The notes below the pieces were generated by a model, which saw only the letters and a list, made by a program, of their open reading frames with translations, searched no databases and was not told the DNA's origin. A program made the position numbers and the translations under genes. DNA of 64,000 nucleotides from Acanthornis magna (Eukaryota > Chordata > Aves > Passeriformes > Acanthizidae), in the NCBI GenBank assembly GCA_036785705.1, contig JAWUZG010000056.1:13648001-13712000 (forward strand), read 5' to 3'. This document shows, piece by piece, positions 24,907 through 37,846 of the stretch. Positions within the stretch are counted from its first letter, which is position 1. Every line of letters begins with the position of its first letter.

Positions 24907-27479
24907 GTGAGTTTTGAAAAGGTGCTGAAGCAAAAGTCTGTTCCTGGGAGCAGTTTAGACATGCGGCTGCAGAAACTCTGGTGATAACATTCAGGTTCCT
25001 CAGCTGCTTCTGCTTCTGCCTTAGAGTCAGTGACCTCTCCCATTCCCAGCACAGCAATCCCAGAAAATCCACATCGCCCCTGGCTGGAGTAAGCATTTTA
25101 AGAATATTCCAGGTCTTGAGTTGTTTGATTCTTTACTAGTGATTAATTGTAGTTCTTTCAGGAAGTAGGAGCTTTTTGATCACTTCTGGTTTTGCTCTTG
25201 AGGTCTGTGAAAACCTCAGTCAGTGTGTTGATTTTTCTTTTTCTCCTCTTTGTTTCTTAATGCCTCGAATACTGCCTGTTTTGTCAAATTCTGGCTGTGG
25301 TTGGACTTGGAAGTATTAAAACAGCATTTAACAGAACTACCTGAGAAGTCTGAAAAATCTGGGGAGAGAACTTCCTCTTAAGAGATTTGAAGTCCTTTCC
25401 TGGAGCTGCAGGAAAGTTTTCATCACGGTAAAAAGTTCCTTTTGCTCTCCTCTGTATCAGCCTGGGGTTTATCCACCTCCTAGGTTTTCTTTCTGTGTTA
25501 TGTTTTCTTCACACCTGCAAAACCGCTCAAAATTCTCCACTGTTTCTCTAAAGTTGCTTATTTTCCTAGCTTCTTCAGAGGAACCTGAAATGTTAACAAT
25601 CTGGTTTCTTAAGGTTTCGTGCCAAAAGCCTGATGTGTGTAAACGTGGGTGTGCAGTTTGAAGTAAGCTACAGACCTGCAGGCATCCTCAGTTGCAATTG
25701 CCATGTGTATGTCCAGTGTGCAATTAATTTTGTGTGAACTCCTGAGTTGCACAAGGGTAAAGAAAGGGGAAAAAGCCCCTCAGAATCACTCCTCTGTTCT
25801 TACAACTGGCTAACAATGGTTCTGTCATCCTGAGATGTCCTGAAGAGTCGCTGATTCCTTCCCTTCTTGTATCCCTGCAGCTCACTGTATAGTAATTTCG
25901 CTTTGGAAATGACTTTGGATGGGCATGTGGTGTGTTGGTTGGGTGTCAGTGACATCATTTCCATGCCAGCAGCCCCTGTGGCCAGAGGGATGGAGTAATT
26001 GGCTAAAGTGGAAATCATATTTCATATTCTCAGTTGTGAAGTAATTTCTGGGCTTCCTGGGGCCTGCTGCAGTTTGGTTTTTTTGATAGCCAGTGGTACC
26101 CATCAGCCCTGCCCTTCTTTACTGTCCTATTGATGGTTTCATCCTTTAACCCTAACACATCAGAATGCTAAATTAAATGTATTACATAAGGAAATGTTGT
26201 GCAGGAGCTTCAAGCCTCATGGAAGGTGAATTATATTGTTTGGCACCTCCTGTCCCAAGAGCTCGTGGCACACACAGACAATCGTGGGCTCCTCGCACCT
26301 CTCCAAAACCTGTGCTGTCACCCTGACTTTACAAGCAGCTGGAGGCACAGGAAGATGTGCCTGAAGTGTCATTCAGGTACATCCATTCAATGTACATTTC
26401 CTTCCCTCCTTTCTCTGGGCACCCTCAGCTCAGCAGGACCTTTCAGCACCAGCAGCCACCCTGGGAGGCTGCAGCAGGGACAAACTTTGTGCACAAAACC
26501 TGACAAGAGCCCCAGGAGGATCCTCTGCTCCTTGCTCAGCAGCACATACCTGTGATGATGCCTGGCTCTCGTTCAGGAGGCAGCCAGCCCTGCAGATGCC
26601 TTCCAGCAGCATCTGATGTGCCACAGAGGGGCTTCCAGTCCAGAAAGCCTTTGCTGTTTGCTCTCGGAGCAGATCTGGTTGCCTTCACTGTCAGCCCTGC
26701 ATAAATGGATCAGCAACTGCCCTTTCAGCTGGAGGGAGCAAGGCAGACAGTTCGGGAGGAATGTGATCCGATCGGGCTAGAAAGATCAGACCTGAAGCAT
26801 CACTGCAAATATCAGAATTCCCTGCTGGTCAAATGACAGGCCTGGGTAGTATTTCATTGCTGGGTCTGTTTAATCTTCCTTCTGTGCCATTGGAAAATGG
26901 AGAGCTGAGAATTTTCTGCTCAATGCTTCATTCTTTATGCAGATGGAATCAGAAAAATGTCTTTTAGGACCTAATATTATCCATCACTGTTTTTAAATTT
27001 GTTATATTTGCAGGTGTAACAAGCCTGGGGGAGAAAGAAGATATTTTTACCATCTGTGCTACTGCAATGTTTCTGCAGCCAGTGGAATTAATTATTATTC
27101 ATTATTATTACACTTAGGGATAAATGTTCTGCATTAGTGAGGAATGGAGGAGGAGTTGACATTGCTGGCTTGCAAATACTCGGGAGTTGAATGGACCTGC
27201 TCATGTCCTTGTCAGGGATCCCCCGTGGTGATCTCTGACCATAGCCAACATGAGGGCATCCCAAAGAGTGCACACTGATCGCTTGGGAGGCATGGACAAA
27301 ATGATTTATCAGAATGAATCCGTTGGGGAAATGCCGAGCACCCCAGTGATGTCAGGGATTTCTGCTTCTCCATCTTCCATTTTTATCCTATTTTTGTCTT
27401 GCATGGAGAGACGTGTTTGCTTCTTGCCATTTCCTGTTACCCTCCTAAATGAACCTTTTTAACAGAAATCTCCTAACAC

Positions 27480-27960
27480 CATATGTGCTGGTGATGAACT
27501 CCTTCCTCTCTACCCATTTGCATTAAAGCCTATTAAGATAATTAGACTTGCTCTGGGAGACAAATAATTTCAAGAATCTGTCCTGCAGCTGCAGAGACGT
27601 GAAATTCTGTTGTGCCAGCGATGCCAAAGTATCTGCTGACATTTGTGTCCAACACAGCAGGGGAAATACATTTTGACCTCAGACTGTGTGAATCAAAGTG
27701 AGCATTGAGGGCTCTGATCTCCTTGCCCCACCTTGTCTCCTGGCCCGTGGATTTTGTTAGTAATTCCAGCTTGCTCTGGTGGCTTTGCCTGAGGCTTGGG
27801 ATATGAAAGCTTTCTGTCTCCGCATGGCTCCAGTAGAAACAGGAGTTTATTAATTTCCACACCTCACTGGAAAATAACAGAGATGAGGCATCTCGAGGAG
27901 TTTACATTTAAATGTTTGGCTGGTTTTAGTCTGGCTGGGAGACTGAGAGCTAAAATTACA
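27480..27960. promoter_or_regulatory. Candidate conserved non-coding element
   Basis: Repeat-free sequence with 'taagataattagac' (27534) and 'gttagtaattccag' (27758) cores, and retained CpGs at 27599, 27618, 27746 and 27823. It looks like enhancer-type conserved DNA. The call is inferred from composition alone. Confidence 0.25.
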
Positions 27961-29271
27961 AGTGGAAATAATGCAGGTTAGGGGAATTTTGAAACTTGGA
28001 AAACTGCTCTTGTTGACTGTTTGCCAGCCCTCCCCCACGTAGGTACATAATGAAAATACCTATAGCATCTCTCTGCTCAAGGATCTGTAGATGGAGTATT
28101 GCAGTGAAGAGATAGATAAGCATTTACATTAACCTAAAATATGTGGGTTTATTATGCTATGAGACTATAGTAAATAATCTAAATATTTATCACAGCATTT
28201 GGAACTGTTTTAAGTCCTTCTTTATCTGCTTATTGATTTTCCCTTGTGTGCAATCTTTTATGGCACAACTCAAGAGTTAAATGCAGTCAGTACACCAAAG
28301 TGGTACCAATGGAAGTGGATACTCTTAAATTTATGCCCCTCATTGCATCAACAGACTGTGTTTCAGATAAGATATTTTGATGACAATCTCTTTCTTTTTT
28401 TCCAGTTTGCTTGCATTGCAAATTCTGTGCATCAGGAAAAGCGAATTTTTTCCCTGTATCTGTATTATAGCATGCAAATTCCTGGGGTGAGCAGGGCTGC
28501 TTGGCTTTCTCGTGATGCAGGCAAAAAGCACTGAGAGTTTAACGAAGTTTTCTGTCCCTGGGAATTTGAAGATGGTTCAATTACAGGTCAAAAGCAATTC
28601 TGTGCAAACTTCTAATTTGAAAAATGTTACAAGAAGGAAATATACATCATTAACTCATTTCTGTAGAGGGATAACTATTTTTCCTCTTCATCTTTCTTTC
28701 AGCAGTAGTTTGGGGAGTCTGTCCATATAATTAATGATATCTGATTTATGTTAATCACTTATGATGTCTTTCTTGCTATGAAAAATGACTGTATTAAGCA
28801 CACACGTACCTACCTTTCATATAAAACCTCCAAAACACTCTCACTAAAGTAAGACAAAGGAGTGCTGCCCTTTAATGCCTGTGCTTGACAAACAGCAGAT
28901 ATGCTCAGGAAGGAGCTGGAAATTGAAAAGTCAGTTCCTCCAGCCTCTTGGGGATGAGAGGATGGGAAGAATGGAAGACAGCAGGAAAAAGACAAAGAGA
29001 GAGATTACAAAGAAGGCTAAAAGGACATTTCTCCTGTCCTTGTCCGTTAATGGACACTCTGGCCATTGGCCTCTGTGGGATGTCCAAGGACTGTGTTAAA
29101 TGGATCTTCTCATTGTTTCTAACAATGTGGTTTGATGGGGTAGGTTTGAAGCAGGCCAGGAAGGAGGGAAGAATTTAACGACTCTGAGCTCTTTCATTGC
29201 CTGTGCTGAATCTCTCCTGGAGGCTGCCAGCCCAGAATATTTCAGTGGAGCTAAATACATTTCAATTACTG

Positions 29272-29291
29272 CTATTTTTAATTAAAAATAG
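29272..29291. promoter_or_regulatory. Perfect 20-bp palindrome of two MEF2-type sites
   Basis: The sequence CTATTTTTAA is followed immediately by its exact reverse complement. Each half fits the MEF2 consensus YTAWWWWTAR, and the centre forms TTAATTAA, a homeodomain-type core. A CANNTG E-box (CATTTG) lies about 11 bases downstream, and MEF2 plus E-box is a familiar muscle or neuronal enhancer pairing. The palindrome is a direct observation; protein binding is inference. Confidence 0.45.
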
Positions 29292-32200
29292 ATGTCACAA
29301 CTCATTTGGCACTTTGCTCTGACTTGTGCCTTGTTTAATCTACAATTATTTAGAAGAGTGCTTAAGACAGGCTACTGAGATGGGGAGTCTCTGCAAATTG
29401 CAGTATGAATCTAATTTCAAATGACATTTTGGCAACCCCAGAAAGCATTTGTTTGGAATTCTGTTTCATCTTCCATCCACATAGAAGAGCTCAAGCTCCC
29501 AACACAAAGCAGAGCCAATGCCATGCCATGGATTGGAACCATGGGAGGGATGCTTTGATGAGGTAGGGTTGGGTGCAGGGAGCTCTGCTCATCCCCCTGT
29601 GCTGGCAGGAGTTACCTGTGTGTGTGTACAAAATTCGTCATTCATATGTGGCTGTAGATTCTGTGTTGGGGGGGTGAGGTCAGTGAGATAATGTGAAATA
29701 AAGAGGAAAGGATAAATGTTCTTAAACTGAGCTCTTGTTCAATAGCTCTGTCTTATCAGTTGGATTCTTCTTGAGTGAAGGCTTTGCCAAGCTCTGCCTT
29801 CTTGGTGTGCCTTAAAATTGTTTTCCTATTTAACATACATGGGTAGCTGCTTATTAAGAATCTCAACTAAAATGTAGCATCTGGTTTTTTTTTTTTTTTT
29901 TCAGTGGGATTCATATTTCTCACTCAGTTTTCCGGCTGGGTTGGCTTATGATATGAGGGGGTGAACTGTTTTGCTGAAGGCCACACGGTGAGCGGCTGTG
30001 CCAGGACAAATATCCTGCATAGCCTTTTATTCCTGTCAATGTCCTTTATAACAACATTATCGTGCCACCACTGAGGCAGGTGTTCCGCTGCACAAAGTGT
30101 CAGCAACTCCTTCAAGTTTAAAGAAGTAGGGTAGGAGGAGAAATGGCCTTTCAGGTGTGGCCTGTCATATATTAAAAAAAAAAAAAAAAGAGGTTCATTT
30201 CTTCATTATTTCTTCATTGAAACTAAATGCTTCTTACAACCCAGAAAATAAAAATAAGGAAGAGGTGGTTGGAGCTGGTCTTTGGCTGATGTGGCTGGGA
30301 GCTGCCAGCAGTGGGCACGTTCACCCTCTTCCCTGTCCCTTTGTCCCCCCTTCGTGTCCCCTCCTTCCCAGGCTGTGACACATCACAGTGCTGGCCACAT
30401 CTTCAGCCAGGTCTGGTGAAGGAGACTTCTCCCAGGCCACTGGGTAGATTTTTCAGTGGTCAGTCCTGCTGTATTTTTGCAGCCTATATGTCATGGTGGA
30501 GAATTTGGCCGACTGACCGAAGCCTACACAACGTATCTCAGACTTTCAGCTCTAATCCTGAACCTCCCTTTTGGCAGGACTTTTTATAAGACTTTTGCAT
30601 TCCCCCAGCCTTGTTCCTCCTGAAAACCTCCTTCCCCCACTAACACCTTAGGCTGGCTGGGATCCTGGAGTTTCTCCTTTCCAAATGAAGGGTCTGGCAG
30701 GAGGAGGGATTGTTCCCCAGAGTCAACTTGGTGGTGGTTTCTGCCATTAGGAGAGCCCTAAATTAAGAAATTTTGCTTGGCGTTAAGGCCAGGATTTCAT
30801 AATTTTCTGCTTTTATTAGTTTGTTTGTACTTCCTTAGCCCCTGGATGATAGATTTTAAACCACAGACCTTGCTGCAATCCATCTCTGTTCTTTCTTAAC
30901 TGTGCTGTTTGGCTCGGTCTGATCCCACTAGACATTCAGCAGAATGTCTAAAAAGCTGCAAAAACTAGGAAAAAAAATGCAGAGAGGAAAAAGAGGGAAG
31001 AAAACCTTCTTTTCCCCCTTTCACCTTCCAGATATTTTGGCTTAGCCATGCGTGGCCCAGAAATGAGAACTTTCCAAGACAAACGGGCTGCATTATCACA
31101 CCAGACTCCCCTGGCAAGGAATGAATTTTGACAGCCTAAAAACATATTTTTCTGCGGATGGGGGAACAAATAGTTGCAAAGCAAACACTGAGCGTGTTTG
31201 CAGGTGCTGTGCTCCATTGTGTTTGCCAACCAGATGTTCTGTGCTGGGACGCTGCCCTGGCCTTTTCTGGGATGAAATGTCACTCTGGATGAAATAGAGC
31301 AAAACTCTGCACAGTCTCTTCGAATGAGCTGAGCTTTTAATTTGTCAGCTATTAATATAGCTATGTCTTTGTATTGCGCAGGGCACCAGGCAAAACAAAC
31401 ATGTAAAATTTGACCTTTAGAAAATTAACTACCATTGGACCATGGAAATCTGCCTTGCTGCAGCAAGCTGTGGTGTACTTAGGTACGATGGCAGTGCTTT
31501 AAAAACTCTCTTGCCATATGGCACTGAGGGGCTGGAATGATTTCAAGGAGTTTTTTCTGCCTCAAGTACCTTGACCTACTCTAGCTGAGTGCTACCATGT
31601 GCATCAGGTGGTGTCCTAGGGAAAGGTGACAAAATGTGGACTTCCAGAAGGCAAATATTAAGGATTTCTATGAGTAACTCTCCTAGAGTTGTGTTTTCTC
31701 TACTGCTCCTGCAACAGGTTGGATTTGGGAGAAAATATTTCAAAACATTAGGATGGTGGTGCTGGGTGTTGCAGCCAGCGATCCAAGAGGGAATTATTTG
31801 ACAAACAACAGGATTTGAGCAGCTGAGCTTTGCTAATACAGAGACAGGTTTTGCTATGAAGCTGGGTCTTTTCTGCACTGAATGACTGAATTAACTGCTG
31901 CTTTGGATCAGTGAATCCACTGTTGCTTCCACCCTTGCTTGAGTGATGTCCAATATGTGTTCCTTTCCCTTTCTAGCTTTGCCCTTGCTGGAGAACAGCA
32001 GCAAAATTTGTCATGAAAATGAAACAGATCATATTTAGCCTTTACAAAAGGGCTCTAAGGAAGAGATTGGGATATTGACTCTCAAGCTGCTTTTTCCCTC
32101 TCAAGGCCAGTAGATTCTTTTCCCTGTTACGAGGTTCATCCAGCAACATCCTCATTCATAGGTTTTCCCTGAATGAACAGAAACATGTTTTCCCTGCAAG

Positions 32201-32500
32201 GAAATTGGTATGGTGTCAACTTACCCCTACCTCAAGAATTAACTTTCTTCTTTCTTCTTCCTTCTCCCTATTGCCCAAAATGAGGCCCCCACTTTTTTTT
32301 TTTTTTTTTTTTTTATCACATCCATCAGAAGGGCCACAAGATTGGCTTCTTTGTTTACCCTGGTTTTTTTTTAGCTTGTTTCACGTGCACAAAAAGCACT
32401 CGCCTTGTGCTTGAAGCAGCACTGTTAATTGACAGGAATTTGGAGGGATCATACCCATGTCAGCTACTGTCTGCTATGGGATCTCTGGAGAATATTAATC
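29292..32500. other. Unique non-coding sequence with homopolymers
   Basis: No gene was recognised. Homopolymers: T17 at 29885-29901, A16 at 30174-30189, and T22 at 32293-32314. None adjoins an element that I can identify. Frames at 30948-31283 (minus, 111 codons) and elsewhere lack domains. A MIR-like piece at 29956 is listed separately. Confidence 0.6.
29956..30018 (-). mobile_element. Ancient MIR-like SINE fragment, minus
   Basis: The segment 'gctgaaggccacacggtgag' followed by 'cggctgtgccagga' parallels the reverse-complement MIR stretch 'cccaaggtcacacagctagt' plus 'gagtggcagagccggga'. It is short and diverged but in the right order and spacing, consistent with a very old SINE relic. Confidence 0.4.
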
Positions 32501-32612
32501 ATGGAATCACAGAATTGTTTAGGTTGGAAAAGACCTTTAAGATCACTGAGTCCAACTGTTAACCCAGCACTGCCAAGTCCAACGCTAAACTATGTCCCTA
32601 AGCATGAAGGAA
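32500..32612 (-). mobile_element. CR1 LINE 3' tail, minus orientation
   Basis: The segment opens with 'catggaatcacagaattgtt', continues as 'taggttggaaaagaccttta' and 'gatcactgagtccaactgtt', then 'aacccagcactgccaagtcc'. This is the reverse complement of the avian CR1 3' end, so the element points leftward. It is well preserved compared with the copy at 2056 and belongs to the same 'ggcagtgctgggttaacagt' group. No coding sequence is left. Confidence 0.96.
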
Positions 32613-35600
32613 CAATTCTCATTCATCCTGGCAGCTCCTCTTAAAGATTTTCTTTGTTAAAATACCACAGGCCACACTGTCATGTACACAAAAGCCATGT
32701 TTCACCTCTCCAGCAATGCATGGCATCCTAGGGTAGATATAAATGGCCTTCAGAGTTCCCTTTGTGCTGCCACAGGGTAACGAAAACCAGCTCAAAATGA
32801 GAAATCAGGTCTGTGTGAGAGGGAGGATGCTCAGATTGTTAATGGAGTGCTGTCCCCAAATACTTGAGCACTGTTGATTCCTTTCCAGTTAATAAACCAT
32901 TTATATGTGGCCTGCTTTTAGCACAGAACCAAATGCCTTTTTCACTCAAGCTGTGATGTATAATTATATAGCTGACATCAAACATGAGCAGATACCAAGT
33001 CAAAGGAATGAATTTGGTCCTGTTCCTGTAATTCCATTTCCATGTTAACAATTTTTCTCCCCCTCTTTAAATTATATTTTTATTGAAAGCTTCAAAGGTC
33101 AGCTTAGACATTCAGAGAAAATTTGTAGCTCAGATTGTTTAGTATTCTCTCATATAGCACAGCCCTACGTTACCCTGTGTCAGCAAATTAAGGAAATGAA
33201 AGTTGTGGCCAAGGATTACAATAGTGCTGGTGCTAACCTTTTACAGCACATGGCATACTATCAATTTTAGCCACGGGAGAAATGTGCTGTTCACATGCAG
33301 CAAGTGGGTGTTGAAGTTTTTAATCTAAAAATGAAATCTTGCCTCTAGGAGAGACAAGTAAAGCTCATAGATCTTCCTTGCTGCTGGATAAACCTCTTGA
33401 GCAGCTGAGATCTTTTCAGCCACATGTTTCTCCTTTATCCATTTTTCCTTCCTTTCGTCCTCACTTGGAGGCAGAGGGACATCTATTCTACTTGACTGGA
33501 AGGGCAATTCTGTAGCACAGAGATATGTGGGCGCCCATATATTCACAAGATGGAGGGCCAAGGGAGATGGATGGGTAACCTACAGGCTTTTTCTTAGTTG
33601 CAAAACCCTCACAAGGTCTAGCAACACACATTCACCCAGCATCAATCTTCTGTGCAGTCCTAGGGAGGTTAATGGGATTGCTCAGCTGTTTAAGTACCTT
33701 GCTGAATGAAGGTGATAATTAATCAGGCTGCAAATTATTCAGGAGAACCAAATTTTAATGTGAGGTTTCCCTTAGTCAGTAGTTGCTATATAGTTGTTCA
33801 GGGCACACTTGATTTAGCTGGGCCAAGGAAAAACTGAAAGACCAGTTTCACTTAATTGCTATTCAGTGTTGGGTTTTGATTTCCCTGGGAGTGTTTCTTT
33901 TCCCTTTCAAACATGGGATTTTTGACCTCCTTTTCTCTGTCTTCACTCCAAATCACAGCAGCATATACCCTGTAGTCTTGGAAAGGCTTCAGTTTGGTCT
34001 CTAAACTTAAAAGGCTAAAGGCAATACATAGATGGTTTCTAAACTGTTGTCAGAAATAAATTTCCCTGGAGTGCAGTGTAATAGGGTCAGAGTTTATTGG
34101 GTAATGCTTAGTTAGTAGATGGCCCAAAGATTAGGAGTTATTTTAGCTGGGGCATGAATAATTGAGTTGAAGGCAAACTAAAGTCAATGATCCCGCTTAT
34201 CAGGTTCTGTTCTGGGGGATATGATCATTCAGTCTCTCATGTCCCACAGCACTGGTGTTAAGTTCAAAGGGATGTTGCCAGCTGAGCAGGTGGGGAGCAG
34301 CCAAGGAGCCCATTCAGGCTGTAATGCCTCCATGCCTGAGCTGGGGAGTCTGTAAATGCTCTTTTGGAGAGAGAGGTGGTCCCTCAGGCAGGATTTCACA
34401 GGCCCTGATTTCATTTCCTGCTTTTATTTGGGTGTAGAGGGGGTTGCTCATGGCTTGCCTTGCCTGTGCAGCGTCACCCCAGCAGTGCTGGGCCAGGTTG
34501 AATATCCCATCGCAGTCCTGGGGACAGATGTGTTTTGAGGGAGCTACGGCAATGCCCTTTCCTGCCCATGCCTTGCGTGGGTCTCGCTGTGAGGATGGAC
34601 TGGTGGGAGCAGAGGTTGGGCTTGGGGGGCTGTGATGAAATGGAAAAGATCCCGTGCGAAGAAGGCTGGAACTGGGGCATGAATCATTCTCTAAGACCCC
34701 CACAAAACTACCCATTTCCTACAGTTGTTTTTCTGCTGGAGTCTGTGAGCTGAAGAGGTGTCTATCCCCTGCTGCTTTCCATAGAGCCCCTCGTGGGGCT
34801 CTTCCTGATTTTAATTCACTTTAATAAAGATGATCCAGTTTGCTCAAACCCTTATGAGCTCATTTTGACAGGAAAGATTCTGTAACAAAGGGGCTAATAA
34901 TATCCTAGAGAAGGAGAATTGGAAGGCACTGAGGATCATAAACTTGTCATCTCACATAGCTGCAGCCAAAAGAAGATGGAGACTCGTAAGAAGGAGGTTG
35001 AGTTAGCCTTGAAAAACAGGTCTACTTTTAGACTTAGCAATTATAAAATCTGTAAATAGAAGGTGTGTTGTTTTTTGGTAAAAAAAATGCTGAAAGAAAT
35101 AGAATTAATGTATTTTAAGTATTTTGTAATCTCTTCAGATATGCATAGAAGGACCTAATCCTATTACTTCACGTGTAAGGGATAGTAATATTTCACACGA
35201 GCCATTTCCAAAACTGTTGTGCTCAGCAGAAAATGGATCGAATTTCCCCTGGGCTGATAAACTGGCAGGCATTAATTTGGGAGTCCATCAACCAATACTG
35301 GACTCATAGCTTTGAAATAACTGGGAAATGAACAGGCAGGGAACAGTGCTGCTGCTAAGAGACCATTTCAGAGGTGGATTGATGGGACAGCGATTCAGAA
35401 ATGGACCCCTGATGCAGGGATAACCAACCTGTTACACAAGGTTCAGCCCCCAGACAGCAATAGAGGTGTTGAGGGATGCATCAGATGACATCTGTCACAC
35501 ACAGAGCCCAACACAAAGTTAAACACAGGCCACAGCTGCCAAGACTGGCAGCATGGAAGTTGTGTCCCAAGCCAGATCTCTGGGATGTTATCCTTCTCTC

Positions 35601-35679
35601 TCAAACACAGTATTAAGGTCTGGCCTGTTCTTTTTAGCATCACTTTTCTTTTAATTGGGAGAAGTAAGGCTTGTTTGCA

Positions 35680-35970
35680 TAAGAAATACATCAACTTTAT
35701 GCTGGGCAGGAATGGCAGAAGTGAAGCTGACAGGAGGCGGCCGGACTACAAATTAAAATTGAAGCGGACCAGTCTTTTCTCATTCCACCAGCTCAGGAAA
35801 ACATTGAAAGTAAACCGCTGGCAAGTCGGCAGTGAAAAGCAAATTAGATTTGAGACCAGATGGTGTAGATCAGTATAATACAAGTTGATGTCAATAAAGC
35901 AGCCTGATTAACGCTGCCAAGAATATCACCCGCGATTTCTTCCAGTTTCAGGTGTTATTTGTAGCACAGG
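35680..35970. promoter_or_regulatory. Candidate conserved non-coding element
   Basis: Repeat-free sequence with 'acaaattaaaattg' (35748), 'gcaaattagatttg' (35839) and 'ctgattaacgctgcc' (35905). It retains many CpGs (35739, 35742, 35765, 35816, 35826, 35912, 35931, 35933) in AT-leaning DNA. This combination is unusual for decaying neutral sequence and suggests constraint, but that is inference. Confidence 0.33.
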
Positions 35971-36179
35971 TGAGGCGCACACAGATGCGTGCACAGATCA
36001 TTTTGGAAAGTGGGACTTAATTGAATCTCTTCTCCAAAAGAAAGTCTGTGTCCAGATTTATTTGGCAATGTGCAGGCACTAGAAACTGTCCTGGAGGGGG
36101 GAATCTGGGGCTGAGAAGGAAAAGAGCTGCACGTAAGATTGTGTGATCAATGTCTGACCGTGAAACTCAGTGCAGGACT

Positions 36180-36420
36180 TGATCCTGAGCACTGAAGGTT
36201 TGTGTAATTATAAATTTTATTATTTCTCAGTAAATATGAGCGTATCTAAATAGAGTGTTGCCTCATCAATATTGGCTTATTCTTGTCAAACTCTTTATTT
36301 CAGTGTTGGTGGGTATTGTTTGACCGTAATATATCCTTGAGACTCTTCATATTCGGAATGCTCTGTGAATTAATTATGAAGAATATTTAATATAGTCAAT
36401 AGGTTTGGTGTTGTAGTTCA
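36180..36420. promoter_or_regulatory. AT-rich candidate regulatory element
   Basis: AT-rich repeat-free sequence with 'gtgtaattataaatttt' (36203) and 'gaattaattatgaag' (36367), and isolated CpGs at 36240, 36325 and 36355. It could be a homeodomain-bound enhancer or simply AT-rich neutral DNA. Confidence 0.2.
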
Positions 36421-37846
36421 GCTTCTGATGGTACACTGAAATTCTGTATGAATATCTGCTAGAAAATGAGGTTTGTGTAAAACAAAGGCCTCGCTATTGG
36501 ATTAGATACCAATCTGCAAAACAGAGTTGTAAAAGATGAGTTTGATGATAGAATGAAGAATAACTTTAAAAGTGAGTCACATTGTTTTGAGTGATGTAGT
36601 TGTTTTCCAGGAAAAATCTGTTGCCAAGGATCAGGGCACCCTTGGCAAGCTTAAATGTGCAATAACATCCCTTCTCAGTGCTGATCTCTTTTCTTTCGAA
36701 TGCTTTTTGGTGAGGAAATTGGTAAGAGACTTCAGCTTTTCTCAGGGGATGAGTATCAGTCAAAACGGACTTTTTGCCGCCTTTTCCCCTAGGCAGACAT
36801 GAAATAGGCCATCTCTGAGGGTATATATAGACGCTTATTCTTATATTCTATGCATTGCCACGGGGATTTCGACATTTAAATAGAAAATCTGATCTTTATG
36901 GAAGCATATTTTGTTCTTTGACTCTTGCCTTTCAGAATATATTTTTGGTGACTTAATATGCAAGTTCTTCCTTCTCTGGATGTGCCTTTTTCAGTGTTTC
37001 TTGTGCTCATTAATCACATTAGCCATTCCTAGTCTTTGTAGCACACTGGGAGTTAATATATTCACTCCCTTTTGTGTGTGTTTATAAGCATGTGTCTTCC
37101 CTTTGGTTTGTATTGACTCTGAAGGCTGAAGTGACGATCAATGGCTCAGATTATTTCCTTGCTGTCAGCTATTGACTTTCTCTCAGCCTGATATCAGAGC
37201 TCCTTTCCCAGGGTGGTGCTAGCAGGGCAGGAATAGGAGGGGGAGCTGAACAAATGCTTCACAGAAATCTTGCAGTTTTTCTCAAGGCATCTTTAACTGA
37301 ATGCACATGAAGGTGAGAGAGAAATTGCCAGAAACCTGCAATTTAGGGTGGAAAATTAGAGGCTGAAATTCTCTATCAATGATGCCAAAACCAGGATAGC
37401 TTCTGCCCCAAGAGGTTTATTTATTTGTATGATGATTCTTGTTCTGCTCAGATGATTTTGAAGCTGAAAGTGATTTCTTTAGCTAAACTGCTGTGTAGGT
37501 TGGGCAGTGTGTATTCCCTTCTCTGTGGCAGAAATAGTCAAGACCAGTATGTGTGGACACAAAATCCTCCAGTTTCTGAAGAAAGGCTTTCCCTCCATTC
37601 ATCTATTATACTGTGGGTTCTTGATTCATCATTCTCTGCTCTATCTGTAATTATCTACATCAGAGTAGTCATAATTTAATTCCTAATTAGAACAGCAGCA
37701 TTTTACCTTTTCTGCCAAAGATAATGCTCAAGTGTCAAAATAGAGAAAAAAGGGTAGATACTTTCAAGGGAAAGTGAATTTGTTGGAATATTAATAGCTT
37801 CATCTTGTACTATAAAAATAACCTGTCTTCCAGAGTTCCCAGTTTT

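Larger units (their letters stand above)
21848..29271. other. Unique non-coding sequence
   Basis: No gene was recognised. A 19-T tract lies at 22037-22055. A splice-flanked open segment at 24757-24906 and a regulatory-looking patch at 27480-27960 are separate entries. GC-richer sequence at 26200-26700 gives overlapping frames (118 plus, 64 minus) without domains. The AT-rich 28080-28480 has an acceptor-like tract near 28383-28404 but no persuasive exon. Confidence 0.6.
32613..37846. other. Unique non-coding sequence
   Basis: No gene was recognised. Frames near 34230-34750 are open on both strands (up to 133 codons) through mild GC enrichment. The patches at 35680-35970 and 36180-36420 look regulatory and are given separately. 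Confidence 0.6.
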
